This document shows, in pieces, positions 48,985-61,757 of a stretch of DNA of 64,000 nucleotides. Position numbers and translations under genes: made by a program. How positions within the stretch are numbered: the stretch's first letter is position 1; each line of letters starts with the position of its first letter. The stretch spans positions 804,501 through 868,500 of the forward strand of contig CM018031.1 of the NCBI GenBank assembly GCA_008638375.1, written 5' to 3'. The notes under the pieces are model-generated. The model saw only the letters and a list, made by a program, of their open reading frames with translations, was not told the DNA's origin and did no database searches. The DNA is from Nyssa sinensis (taxonomy: Eukaryota > Streptophyta > Magnoliopsida > Cornales > Nyssaceae).

Positions 48985-49913
48985 GTCGGGATAGGGTGGA
49001 GTGACTTCCCTCTTGGTTGTCTCTTTAATAAAAGCATCCTAATTTTTTTTGTAAACGAGGTAGCAATATTTTATATTTCCTTCTATTAATGGATAATAGA
49101 TTATTAGAATTGAACTTCTCATGACATGGCTCATATGTTTTTTACAAAATTTTATGTTGGGTTTTCACTTGGAACATGAGCAATTATATTCCTCGTCCTA
49201 CAAAAAAAAACTTACACTAGACCTTTCAGTTATTACTTTACCTCGTGAGAATAGAGTTGACGTGTATGAGACATATGCGGAAGAAATAGGAAAAACATTG
49301 GAGAGTGTAGAAGTTGGCTGGGAACATTGATAGTTTCATGACTTGAGAATCAATAATGCTACTATTGTGTTTGTACTTTTCTACGCTTATTATAGTGAAT
49401 ACGTTAAGTATCATTGTGATTGTTCTTAAATATATTTGTTACTATGCCTCAGTAAAAAATGACAACAAAACGGGTTTACAATGAGTGGCCTTCTTTAACA
49501 CTGAGTTCGTTTATGTTCTCTATCCCTGACCTTGACCTCATCCCACTCCATTTAGAGGTTTATTCCAACCCATTCCGTTTAGAGATTTATCCCGATTCTG
49601 TTTATAATCTCTGACCCTGCTCCACCTTGTCTTGAACTCTGATATTTAAAAAAAAAAAATAGTAGGTAAATTAAAATTTTATTGCCAAAACAATCATTAA
49701 AAAAAAAAAATAATATACGTATGAGAAACCATAAAACTAATTTTATATAGTATAATTTATTAGTAAAACTAGTATACATAAAAAAATTTTAAAAAATTAA
49801 TATATAAACAAGATTGGTTGATCATCTTTTGACCTCGCCCGACCCTGTTTATGAGCACCTCATACCCATCTCATTAGAAATGGAGTATGACAAGACACAT
49901 TGCCATCCCTAAA
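48617..49913. mobile_element. Possible DNA transposon with 'TAGGGATGGCA' ends
   Basis: The left end reads 'ttaggaatggcatcgagcaggattgagg'; the right end on the other strand reads 'tagggatggcaatgtgtcttgtc'. The interior is AT-rich with stretches such as 'cggggtat', 'gggtcgggatagggtgg' and 'ctcgcccgaccctg', typical of a common plant repeat with these ends. An (AT)n run lies at 48949-48982. Flanking duplications are not clear, so borders are provisional. Confidence 0.35.
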
Positions 49914-51404
49914 TTCAATGACTTAGTTTCATGAGTAGTAGTTAACCACATTAAAGGGGAGTTAGCCATAGGCTTTGGGTTCAACCATAGTAGTGGCAAA
50001 ACAAGAATTATGTTCACAATAAGTATTAGAGTAATAATACTCTAAGCTCGAGCTCATTCGAGACTTCGGAATTGAGCTTTTATTTATTTCAATTATTTTA
50101 TCTCTTGTTCTTGATATCATTTAATGGTTAAAATATCTTATCTCATATGAACTTAAACTTACAATAATATTACTCTAAATATTACCAAAACTTTTATTTG
50201 CATAACAAAGCTCAATCCAGCTTCTTCTCAATGTTTTACCATTTTTCTAGGGCAACCTTATTCTCACTACTTAATGTACATTTGAGCTCAAAAAAATATT
50301 ATTTTAATAATAAAAAATGTACTTTGTGCATTATTGTGGAGTGAGAATAGTAGGACCCTTGTTTTATAATGGTTTTGGTATACAATTAACTATCCTATAA
50401 TTAATAGCATAAGGATGAGGGAGATTAAACAATTTATTAATTATTAGGTTTTCATATATTTTATTAATCAAAAAATGTTTTTTATCAATTTTTTCATAAA
50501 AAATACATATAATATTTCAACTTAAGTTATTAAAAAACTTTTAATGTGCTCTTGAATTAAATAAGTTGTATTTCCTATGTTTGCTATGTCATAATTTTTT
50601 CACTTAAAATAATTTTACCTCAATTATGTAAAATTAATAAATATAATTATCAAAATATCTCATAAATAAATATATGTAAAAATATATATGACTATTTTAT
50701 TTATCTTATAATTAACATTATAAATAATATTTTTGAGAAACACATTAATTGTATCATAGAATCAAGTTGATTTTTCAAAAATTCATTAATTATTAGAGAT
50801 TATTAACTTATTGAATATTAATTACAAAATGTCAACTATATCTTATGTCTTCTATTTTTCTTATTTTTAAGTATATTTATAGTTATAAATGGAAATGAAT
50901 TTAATTTAATTTTTTAAAAGGACATTTTCGAGAAAATGAGAAAAGATAGGACCATAGGGTAAAACTGTAAAAGCCAAAGGTGCGACCAGCCATATCAGCC
51001 TAACGCGGGATGCGGAGCCATCTTAAATTGTGGCTTATGTTTTCCATTGGTTCTTCGAACGCATATGTAACGGACATACCGTTTGCTTTTTTGTACTCCC
51101 ATCTCTCTCTCACACAGTTTGCACAAGAGAAACAAAACAGAGAGAGACGAAGGGAGCCCAAATCCACATCATTTCTAGACATGATCAAACCATTTCTGAA
51201 ATTAATTTATCTTGCTACAATGGCGGATCTTTAGCGGCATACCCATTTTCTGAGAGCCAAAGAAGGTTGTTTGATTTTTTATAATTCTTTTTTTTTTTCT
51301 TTCTAGAATATTTCTTCTTCTTTTTTTGGGTGATTTTGGTGTTTGGATTGAAGGCAGGAATCGGCTCTGGAAGATTTGATTCTTTCTCTCTCCATTTTTC
51401 CTAA
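49914..51404. other. Intergenic DNA and promoter/5' leader of the NIPA-type gene
   Basis: AT-rich up to about 50930, then more balanced sequence with 'ctctctctcac' near 51103 and T-rich tracts leading into the ATG at 51405. The leader probably starts somewhere after 51000, but no core promoter element can be fixed. Confidence 0.4.
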
Positions 51405-54400
51405 ATGGGGGGAATATCTCCTGACAATGTTCATGGGCTTGTTTTGGCTCTGTCGTCCAGTATTTTTATTGGGACTAGTTTTATTGTGAAGAAGAAAGGT
51501 CTGAAAAAAGCTGGGGCTACTGGAACCAGAGCAGGTCCAGTTCCCTTCGTCTTATTTCTCTGCCTACATCTTTGTATATCTATTTGCCTGTCTGTCTTTC
51601 TTTCTTTCACTTCCTAATGTACATACATACATTACATATATATATATATATTATTGACTTATACATAATTCTATACACGCTTACATTAATGTATTCATAT
51701 ATACATGTATATGTAACATGTATAAGACATTCATACTTACACTGTTATCACATATATTGTACTATTTATGTACGATATATGTATACAGGGCAGTACAAGA
51801 AATATCTATATTTTTCCTAGGCGGCTGGAAATGGTAGATGGGGAGCATGTCAAATGGTACTATTGTCATACTCATGCTGATTGTAATGACTAAAAAATTA
51901 GAGTTAGTTGTTACTGTTGATTACCTGGCGAAAAGATAAAAGTGCTGATTAAGAATGATGCGCACATGATATGAACACAGAACATAACATAGGTTTTAAT
52001 CATCAATGTTTGTAGACATATATTTGGGTATTTCAGTGCACTATAATTTTATACCTTCTTTTATTTTATAACCTAATTTAAAATATTATGTAATAAAATC
52101 TAAATAGTAAAGAATTCTAATGGGAATTGTTGCAGTTAACAAAAAGTGAGGGAAGGGCAATGAAAGTAAGCACCTAAGCTTAATAGAAAGTGCAAGAGTT
52201 GACTTTAGAATTTTATGGTAGAGCCTGATTACCTAAAGTCGTTGATCTTGTGAAATTATGGGACAAATCTATTATGTTGTAAAGATAAAGAGGCTCCATT
52301 GTGCAAAAATAGAGAATTGGAAGGCCATACTTTAATTTATTAGGTGTCTATTTTAGCAAATACAAAGTGCTACAGGGGGTTCAAATTTTAGTGGACATCG
52401 CCTCCTTCACCTAGTGCTGGCTCCACCCCTGTGTGCATGCATAGTAATGTATTTATTTGAGTTGGGTACCTAATTTTCATGTTGACATTTGAACATGCAT
52501 GATTGTTTGTACCCTTGAAATAATTCTGTGTGACTGATATTGTAAATGTCACTCATTTTTTATCAGGTTCGGGAGGGTACTCGTACTTATTAGAACCTTG
52601 GTGGTGGGCTGGGATGATAACTAGTAAGTATTTACAATTTGTTCAACTTGCATTTGATTGAACCTATTTATTTGTTTATTTATTTCATTTCCTGTGTTTT
52701 GAATATTGAATGATTGATTGAATCATGAGTATTTGAATTGATTTGGATTGTAACATGAGGACTTCCATTGATTTGGTCTTTTAGTTTGAGGAGATTCATC
52801 TAAATTTAATCACTTTGGGTGTGAACAAGACAATTCTTATTTTACTCTATATTTATCCCAACAACCAAGCAATTTTTTTCTTTATGAAGTCTAATCTAAG
52901 CATAACTCTTTTCCTCCTCTTCTTTGTGCTTATAAATTCAGAGACAAAATTTTCATTTTTATTCTTCAATGTACTTGGTAATACTCTTCTTGTTAATTAA
53001 GGTAAAGTTAACAAAAAATTTCTATTGCACCATTATTACTTGTCAAGGGTTTTGCAATCTATACATGGGAGACTTGGACAATGTACACAAAAGTTCATTA
53101 ATTTAAGAAGTTAACGACTCCAAGGTGGCTTAACCTAGTGCGGATAGAGCAATCATACACATTATATAAACTCACTGGAATATCTCTGAATCTTGGTAAG
53201 CAAGACTGTTGGAGGATCTTTTGAATGATTTGTTATGTTAAATTTTTCACTAACAAGAGTGCTAATATTGACACTCTTGTAGGACGTTACTTCTTTCAGA
53301 GACTTTCTTTTTTTTCCAAAAAAAAAAAAAAATTGTCAATGTACTATATATGTGGTGAAAGCAAGACGAAGAAGTATTTTTTTTCCTTGTGGTATAAAAT
53401 ATAGAGAGAACCAAAACCATATAATGGAAAAAATAATCAAGAATGCAACAGTTAATTAAAATGATATCTTCTTGTATTTTTAGGTTTTAAACCTTTAATC
53501 TTCCCTCTTATTTGAAAAAAAAATAATTGATACTATCTTTTACCCGTTTTTAGATTTTTCCTTGACATGAAGGAAAACTTTCAACCCTTTTGGTATGTTT
53601 CGACCATTTTGGGGTATGTTTCAACGGAAACATGTCAATTTTGGTTTTCCAACTATGTTTCATTTCGATTCATTGGAAAAAAAAAACATTATGACCACTT
53701 TGATGGAACCAAAATGAAAATATTGATTTTTGGATGCTTTTAAACTTTACTGTGTTACGTTTATGATGAAATAAATAAATAGCCCAGTGTGGCCCTAGTA
53801 AAGGAAAAGACATTAAAACACTTATTTGAGCCACTCCTACAATTGGTTAGGTGACTTTAAATGAGAACAAGGATCTTTTTAACAATATATAATAATGGAC
53901 TAAAAATCAAACATAGACAAGATTTATTTGTTCAGTGGACCTACTTGGCCTTGCTAGGTGACTTGGATGGTCCCGCTGTACTTTTGAAGGGCTTGCTTTG
54001 AAAGTAGACAAATTCTTGATGTTTTTGTTATTGTTCACATTGAGGAGTCTAAGAAGTTCAATTAAGTTAAGGTTGCTATGAAGTTGGACTTTGCAACAAC
54101 CTAGGGGTGGATTGATTGACTCTTGCAAGTATGTGCTTGAAAGCAAATGCTTTGGCTTTAAATGGATGCAATGGACCAATGGTTGAGTTTTTCTCCTTCT
54201 TTTCGCATATGGGTCAATGATGAGGTAAAAGCTTATTATTTGTTCAATAGATGATCTTTTAGAGGTAAAAGTTTTGTATTGGGTACTTTCCCTTCCTTTT
54301 ATAATTATAGATAACATGCTTTTTCCCCTACTGCTAGTTTAAATTGTGTCAAGCCATTGCAAATATTCACCACTTCACTGATCCATCCACCATTCTGAAG

Positions 54401-57400
54401 ACTTGTATATTACACGTTCTTATATAAGATTTTGGTGAGTGTGGCAAATATAGAACTAAAGTAAGATGAGTGAATGAAGTGCTTCTGGTATTTTGTGTGA
54501 TCAATGCATATTTCTTAAATTGAAAGGTAATTCTATAGAACATCTATTAGACTAGTTATGTTGTATGTGATAAAACATTAGGCAATTAAGAACAACACAT
54601 TTATTAAGAGAGTGAAGCGAAAATGAGAATGTTGAGATGATTGTGTATTTGTGTGGTAAGACAAGGAATGATAAAATTGACAAAAAAGATACACACATGA
54701 GATGGTGGGAGTAACACCTATATGAGATAAAATGAGGGAATATTGATTAAGATGGTTTGGCTATATTGAACGAAAATTAGAAATTGCACCATTCAAGAAG
54801 AGCAATATGATTCGAATTGGGGTCATGCTAGGAGATAGGGAAGACTAGAATTAACATGAGTTGAGATAGTAAGAAAATATATGATAGTTGTGGTTAACAA
54901 AAGGGAATGACCTAGCGGAGAATGAAAAATATGATTCATTTTCTTATAGATAAAAAAAATAGGATTCATGTATCCGACCTCAGATAGTTAGTCGGGATAA
55001 GACTTTGTTAAGTTGAGTTGAATTTACTTTGATTGATGAGAGATCAAGTATAGATGAGCTAGCTAAGAGAGGTGCCATAGGCAAGTCAATTAGAGGAATT
55101 TTAGTAGTTGGAGATGAGAAATATCAAGAAAAGTGAGGTTTCCAATTATAGAATATGGGATAGTAAGGGTGGTGCTCGAAGAGTGTACATGATGAAACAT
55201 AATAAGGAGTTTCTAAGTCATAACACCAATAGCCTTTATTATGCTCAAGACTATCTGAAGAAAACACACAAGAGTGGGACAAGATACAAACATAATGGCT
55301 TCAATGGAAGGAAGAAGAACAAAACAAGTACATCTAACAAAGAAATGGGAATAAAAGGGAGGTACTTTAGCACTGTAAATTTTGAAAGCAAGACAATGAA
55401 ATATCCATTATACCTTCAAGTGAGAAGAAGGGGAGGTATATTCATTATTCATATTAGAAGGCTGATTTAATTGAAAAAATGAAGAAAGTACAAAATGGCT
55501 TCAAAAAAGGGGAACACCGACGAGTTGTCCTCATTTTATATAGAAGTTTTCTATAAGGATAGGAAAGGGCGGGACAAGTTCTCTAAGGACATTCGAAAGA
55601 GTTGGTTTTTGTTTAGATCATGGGTGTGGAGATGGGCCTTTATTTCAGTTTTTTTTTTTTTTCCTGGTCCTTAACGTATCATAGTTGATTATCAGGCTAT
55701 GGTGGCAGAATGCATAAGCTTCTTGAAGGGCACGTTGGTTTAGGACATAACTTTCTGGAGATCCCTTCAAGATTGGGAGGTAAGGAAATAGTAGCCATTA
55801 TGGCATTCTGCATGGTCAAATGGTAGAGGTGGTAGAGTAGGATTCATGGAGATTGCATGTTTCAAGGGGGTCCTCAAGTGTGATCATTCTGTAGGGAGTT
55901 AAACGAGTGGAGGGAGGACTAACTTCCTGTGGAAAGATATTTGGTGAACTCAAGTTCCACCCATGGTTACCTTTTTTGGATGGACGACTATTTTGGGATA
56001 GATTTTGACCATATATACAGAAGCAGTGGTTCTGCTTGCTGGGTAAGGCTGCATACATTTGACCCTCCCCAGATCCTGAAGTGGTGAGACCTTCGTGCAT
56101 TGGGCTTGCCCTTTTATTTTGACTATAGATAAGTTGAGGAAGCGAGAAAAATTATTGTAAACTAGTATTCTGTGCAAAAGGGATGGGAAGAGTGGAAAAT
56201 TTTTTGTTGCATTGTCCAGTGGCAAAGCTGTGGGATCTTTTGTTAGTTTTGTTTGATGTCCTTGGGTGATGCCTGGTTTTGTTGAAAGAACACTTGTGAG
56301 CTGGTGAGGTGCACAGGTCTCCTGAAGGGCTAGAGACGTGAGGAGGGCAAACCCATTTTTATGGTGGTGTCTTTGGAGAGCAGGTAACATGCAGTTGTTT
56401 GATGGAGGTGAGACTCTTTATTTTTGTTATTAAATTTACTATGATAAGCTCCATATTGTTTGAGTATACTACTGGTGTAAATGGGAGCACCTCCCTTTGG
56501 TGCCTTTTAATGAAATTACTTTTACTTACCGGGGAAAAGAAAAAGATCAGGGAAGCAAAAAACTGACTAGCTGCCCTCACAATTTTTGTTATGTAGTTCA
56601 CCTGAAACACTTTTAAAGTACCCCTTCCAAGCTTCAATGACCTTTTATAACCAAATTAGCAATTTTTTTTATTACTATATGTTCTGAGTGGATGAAACCG
56701 TAAGAGATCCAACTTGTCATAGGACCTTGAAGTGTTAAATATATTGGGACAGAAAGGTCAACTGTATCTTGGGACTGAAAATAATTAAACAGGAAAATTG
56801 ACAGAAATGTTAAATATTATGGTAAGCTGACAACCTTGAAGAGAAACAAAAAAGAGGAATTAAAACTCTTTTGTTGCTGTAACAACAAATTGGCTTCCAA
56901 CTTTTCCTTTGGTCCCACATATAAAGGTTTTATAAACTATTCTACATCATGCTGTGTGGTTTTAAAATCCCAATGCTCAGGGTTTTCTTTTCTGTTCTGA
57001 AACAAAGACTCTTTTAGGGTCTTATTTTTGAATTATTTGTTAAATGAAGTTTGTGCAGTACTTAACTATTTCTCCTATTGCCTTTCGTTTTCATCTTTCT
57101 AGCATTGTCTGAAAATTCAATTTTCAAGTAAAATTTCTGGTTTATATTAACACCGATTTTGTATGATTTTACAGTGATTGTTGGAGAGATAGCTAACTTT
57201 GCTGCTTATGCATATGCTCCTGCAATTCTTGTGACTCCTCTTGGAGCTTTAAGTATTATTTTCAGGTGTGGCACTAATCAGCATTGCAATAGAAGATTTA
57301 AAATAATTTTCTTTTTCTTTTTCAAAAATTAATCTGTTTATTCAAACATTTTACTTCCTATGCAGCGCAGTACTAGCCCATTTCATTCTGGAGGAAAAAT

Positions 57401-60400
57401 TGCATATCTTTGGTGTGGTTGGGTGTATTCTCTGCCTAGTGGGCTCTACCACTATTGTTTTACATGCTCCACAGGAGAGAAATATTAACTCTGTTAAGGA
57501 AGTATGGTACCTAGCCACAGAACCAGGTATATGAAAAGTAATACTACATGTACCTGGTTTCATTACCTTCTACTTTATAGCACATACCCTTTGCTAAAGG
57601 TCTCAGGCTATTATGGATAATTTGCGTTCAGTTGTTAGAATTTTTCTTTATGTATTTATGCATGTAATTTTGTATGTACATATGTTCAGGATCTTAAATT
57701 TCTGTTTATATTCTTGACTATGAAAAAAATACCTTTTATGCTTATTGAGCTATTTTTGCATTTATCAGATCAGATGAATTAAAAAGATTTGCTCAAGTTA
57801 TTTAATCTAATAGGCAGTAGGACCAACTTGCCATGAACACCATGTAATTCTGAAATCTGATGCATCACTTCAATTGATAAATGGTGGAGAGATGATGTTT
57901 TCTATATCAGCTCACCCAAAACATGCTTAATGTTTGATGTAAAATTATCATTAACCTTTCAAGTATGTATTGCATACCTAAAAAGAAAAAGCGAAGTTAG
58001 GGCATTATAGGACATGAGAGGTCAGTTAGAAAGCTTAACCTCGCTTCGTAATAGTAAACATATTTTATTGAATACATCATCTTTCCATCTTAAGACATGC
58101 ATCTTTTTGGTATGTTAGACTGATAAACAAATTGCTGGCATCAGGTTTCCTTGTCTATGCTGTCACAGTCTTGGTTCTGGTCCTCATCCTCATATTCCGG
58201 TATGTGCCACGTTATGGGCAAACCCATATGGTCATATACATTGGAATATGCTCACTGATGGGCTCTCTCACGGTCTGTTTATAATCTTCAAAGCTTTTAC
58301 ACATCTTTACTTATCTCTGCACCCAGTAGTTCTTGTACATTTAATTTTTTTGTGTGCAGGTTATGAGTGTTAAAGCTGTGGGAATTGCTTTGAAGCTGAC
58401 ATTTTCGGGGACAAATCAATTTATCTACTTCCAAACATGGTTTTTCACTGTGGTTGTGATAATTTTTTGTCTTTTGCAGGTGAACTATTTGAACAAGGTA
58501 ATTGTGATGTCAACTTTGAAGCATCTATTGTTATAAACTATGATATTGATTTTGAAATAAAATAAAAGGCAACATGAAAATTGTGATGTCAACTTTGAAG
58601 CATATATTGCTATAAACTATGATATTGATTTTGAAATAAAATAAAAGGAGACATGAAAATGCTCCATAATATTAAAAATTCTTATTCCCAAAAGTTGGTA
58701 TTTGCAGTAGTCTATATGCTTCTCCATTGTTCTAACTTTTCACATTACTGAATTAGGAAAAAAAACATTTTTCCTTCGGCCCCTTTACTACCCTACATGA
58801 GAAAACCTTGAAACTTGAAGCAGTGAAGAAAGAGAGATTGAGTGGATCATTTATTGTTTTGTGTTTAGTCTCTCATGCGACAGAATCTTGAATCATCTCT
58901 GGAAAGAGGTGTGCCAGTCTAGTATTTGCTCTAACAGAAAACCATATAGAGCGTGCATCTGAGTTTATATCACTTTTCCTGACTGAGAATCTTGAAGTTG
59001 TTTACCTATTACTACTACTAACTAGCCTAATATTCGTCACAGACTTACAGATCTCTCTCTCTCTCTCTCTGTGAACCAACTAAATTCCTTATTTTAGAGT
59101 TTGCTGTTGAAGACTCCACAGTACTAGCAGAGCTTGGATTGATTAGTTAAAATTATAAAACTTCCTTATCATAAACGTAATAAAACTTGAGATTAATGTG
59201 ATACATGTAATTTTCTACAATGTTCACTTCTTTCTAGAGAAAGGCAGTGAATATTTCAGTTTGTATAGTTCCTTCATTGCAATTGGAGTCTTTTCTATCT
59301 ATTTGTCTTGCAGCCATGAACATCAAGTAATTTCATCTCACACTCACTTTCTTGTGTTATGATCTAGGATTTAGTCTTTTAGTTCAATAGTTTTGAATTT
59401 CTTCTGATTCATATTGTTGCTAATGTAATTTCAATTGTGTGATGAATAGTTTTTATTTTTTATGTACCATATTAATATCACATATGAGTAAGAGAAATTT
59501 GGTTTTGGTTGTGAGGATGTCAGTACCTTAGTTTTTATTTTCTTTTTTGTGTGTGCAATTTGTTCATCTTCATCTAATTGTATTTGTTTGACGATTTACT
59601 CTCTTCTTTAATGAAATTTTCTTTGTAATAAATACAACAAATATTTTCAGTATTCTGTAGAGATTTTTTATTACCAATTGTTCTGCAATTGATTTAGTTT
59701 AAAAGTTTTTCTATTTGATTCTAATTTTTGGGAGATGCTTTACCTTTATTCTGTTTTCATCTTTGCAGGCACTAGACACATTTAATACTGCTGTCGTTTC
59801 TCCTGTCTACTATGTCATGTTTACAACCCTCACTATCTTAGCCAGCATGATTATGTTTAAGGTGATTCAATACATATCCTTCTGGTTTTCTTTGGAAAAC
59901 TTTACTTCTCTTCACCTTTTTATCAATACCATCCTATACAGATGGGAATAAGTTTTTACTCATAATGAAAACTTTGCTGTTTTGTTGGCTGAAAATCTTT
60001 TCTTTAATTCACTTTTTATCAGTATCATCATCCGTGGACAGTAAGATTTAGTATGATTACCACTTATCAAATATGTGCTATTCGTTTCTGGCCAATAATT
60101 ACCATGTCAAGTTTGCAATTTTCCTGATCCAAGAAATATTAGATTTCTTGAAGGTTACAATTGATTTCATGGTAATACTCTGAAATAGAGAGGTAGGTAG
60201 GGGTCATTGGTTGGTCCAATGGTAAAATGATTGGGCTATCAAGCGTGACAACTTGGGCTCCAGTCTGAGAGCAGATACTTATGCAAATAATGCCAGAAGT
60301 TTAAGTTTGTTTCCAGGCTGCCCTTCCCATCACCCCGCATTGGTGGGACCAGCATTGAGCGATGGCCTTTGCTCTGAAATAGATAGTTAGTTTTGGTTGC

Positions 60401-61239
60401 TTGGAATTTATCTTCTGCTAGCACTCTGCAAATATGAACAAAGATTACCTGTGTGGCCAACAATAAGATACCAACATGTGCTAGAAACGAAGAACTTTAT
60501 TAAGCACACACATGAATACACACAAACTGCCAGATGATTAGTTGCATCTAGTAAAGGTGAGTTTATGCAACCATCATGCTTCCTGTCTTTGCCTTTCCCC
60601 TGGGTTTTAATTGAACTTATTATTCTACACCCCAACCCAGATTATCCTGCTCTAGCCCACACATGGGCTAAGGAGCCCCTCGTTATCCACCACTAGATGT
60701 CTTTATGGGTAATTGGACTATTAACACTTATTTCGGATATTACAACCTTTGACACCAGTGCAATTAAAGTTTCTGGGTATTTCAAGTTCAATTTCAGTTG
60801 CTTGAAATGCAGTTTTCATATATGAAAACTCTTAGAAGATTTTTTATTTTTTCAGAAAAATTGCTTTGTTGGACTTGGGGAAAGAACAAAAGAATGTGCT
60901 ATTATAAGGCCTTCAAACTCTTCTTGTATTTTGCTTTGCTTATTGTTGCACAATAATATTTTGTAGAATTATACTTGCTGTTTCTTTCTCTCTCCTGATG
61001 TTATTCCTTTTTTTGTTAATATCATCTTCCTGCTTCTGTAATTATGAATTGATCAGGAGTGGGACTCTCAAAATGCATCGCAGATTGCAACTGAACTCTG
61101 TGGATTTGTGACAATTCTCTCTGGGACTTTCCTTCTTCACAAAACCAAGGATATGGGAGACAGTGAAGCCGTGGGGTCCCCTGAATACTCAACCACAAAC
61201 CTGAACCCAAACCCAAATTCTACACCAGCAGCGACATGA
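51405..61239 (+). CDS. NIPA-type magnesium transporter (DUF803), eight exons
   Basis: Putative Mg2+ transporter of the NIPA family. Exons read by eye: 51405-51534, 52567-52623, 57175-57265, 57366-57526, 58145-58272, 58360-58497, 59769-59861, 61057-61239, giving 326 residues. All junctions are GT..AG and keep frame. The start [18 protein letters not shown] is followed by the family block [17 protein letters not shown]. Later diagnostic blocks are [40 protein letters not shown], the stretch [14 protein letters not shown], and [15 protein letters not shown]. About nine membrane segments can be counted and the C-terminal tail is hydrophilic (ending NSTPAAT). Length is typical (about 320-350). Plant members are placed in endomembranes or plasma membrane. 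Intron 2 is 4.5 kb and loaded with LINE and SINE debris, yet the splice sites are intact. Confidence 0.92.
54600..55030 (+). mobile_element. RTE-type LINE fragment (C-terminal end) in NIPA intron 2
   Basis: Across frames the plus strand reads like the end of a plant RTE reverse transcriptase: 'aatgttgagatgattgtgtatttgtgtggtaagacaagg' (MLRWxCGxTR), 'gatggtttggctatattgaacg' (RWFGHVxR) and finally 'gatagataaaaaaaataggattcatgtatccgacc' (KNRIHVSD). Several frame breaks are present. It is a 5'-truncated copy, as usual for LINEs. Confidence 0.6.
55680..56430 (+). mobile_element. L1-type LINE C-terminal fragment in NIPA intron 2
   Basis: In shifting frames the plus strand contains the zinc-finger-like zf-RVT region of plant L1 elements: 'ctgtgcaaaagggatggg' (LCKRDG), 'ttgcattgtccagtggcaaagctgtgggatc' (LHCPVAKxLWD) and 'tggtgtctttggagagcag' (WCLWRAG). 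Heavily decayed. It is interrupted near 56040 by a SINE-like tail. Confidence 0.5.
56040..56118 (+). mobile_element. Au-like SINE 3' end
   Basis: 'gggtaaggctgcatacattt', then 'gaccctccccagatcctgaa', 'gtggtgagaccttcgtgcat' and 'tgggcttgccctttt' strongly resemble the conserved 3' half of Au SINEs, which ends in CCCTTTT. The tRNA-like 5' half is not recognisable upstream, so it is probably truncated. Confidence 0.65.
58502..58656. repeat. 79-bp tandem duplication beside the exon 6 splice donor
   Basis: 'ttgtgatgtcaactttgaag' and the following ~60 bases occur at 58502 and 58581 with few differences. The duplication starts four bases after the GT of the exon 6 donor (58498), so the first copy overlaps the intron side of the 5' splice site but the GT itself was not duplicated. 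Confidence 0.85.
60195..60375 (+). mobile_element. tRNA-derived SINE in NIPA intron 7
   Basis: 'tggtccaatggtaaaatgat' (box A region) is followed by 'cttgggctccagtctgagag' (box B region, consensus GGTTCRANTCC) and then a conserved body 'caggctgcccttcccatcac', 'cccgcattggtgggaccagc' and 'ggcctttgctct'. The order fits a plant tRNA-derived SINE of roughly 180 bp inserted in sense. The target duplication was not defined. Confidence 0.65.
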
Positions 61240-61724
61240 AATAATTTGGTAGTGATGTGGTAATCTCACTTACATCCCAAAGGGAAAATAATTTTGAAAA
61301 TATAGTGAAGCTCATTGTCATGTAAAAGAAAAATTATGTTTCATGATTACGATGCGTGCGACTTGGCAAGATGTAAAGAAAAGGGAAGGATATCATCTCA
61401 TTCAGGCTGGTAAAATGTGGGATAGGTGCTGTAATGTAGGAATCCAGACATACTTAGCTACATTTTTTTCCCCTTTTATTTTTTCCTTTCTTGATCTTTC
61501 CTGCTGACAGATTTTATAGTGTGAATATGTCAGAAAAAAATATGAATGTTATGGTGGAGTTATTTGAATGAAAATATGGATATCATCTCTCTCTCTGTCT
61601 CTGTTATTTATTTTTCATACCCTCAAGGCGGACGGGAAGTCTTCCAGCATTTGTTCTCATCTATAGATTCCCCCCCGTATGGACTTGCTCAAGAAATCCA
61701 AGGAACAAAAAACAGGGGGTGGGG

Positions 61725-61757
<33 letters not shown>

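Noticed and set aside
55108..55470. 120-codon plus-strand frame in NIPA intron 2, considered as a nested gene
   Set aside because: Sits between LINE fragments and resembles no host protein; it is more likely transposon-derived, perhaps LINE ORF1, but I could not confirm this.
60239..60463. Minus-strand open frame considered as a small gene
   Set aside because: Covers a tRNA-derived SINE on the opposite strand; the frame is accidental.
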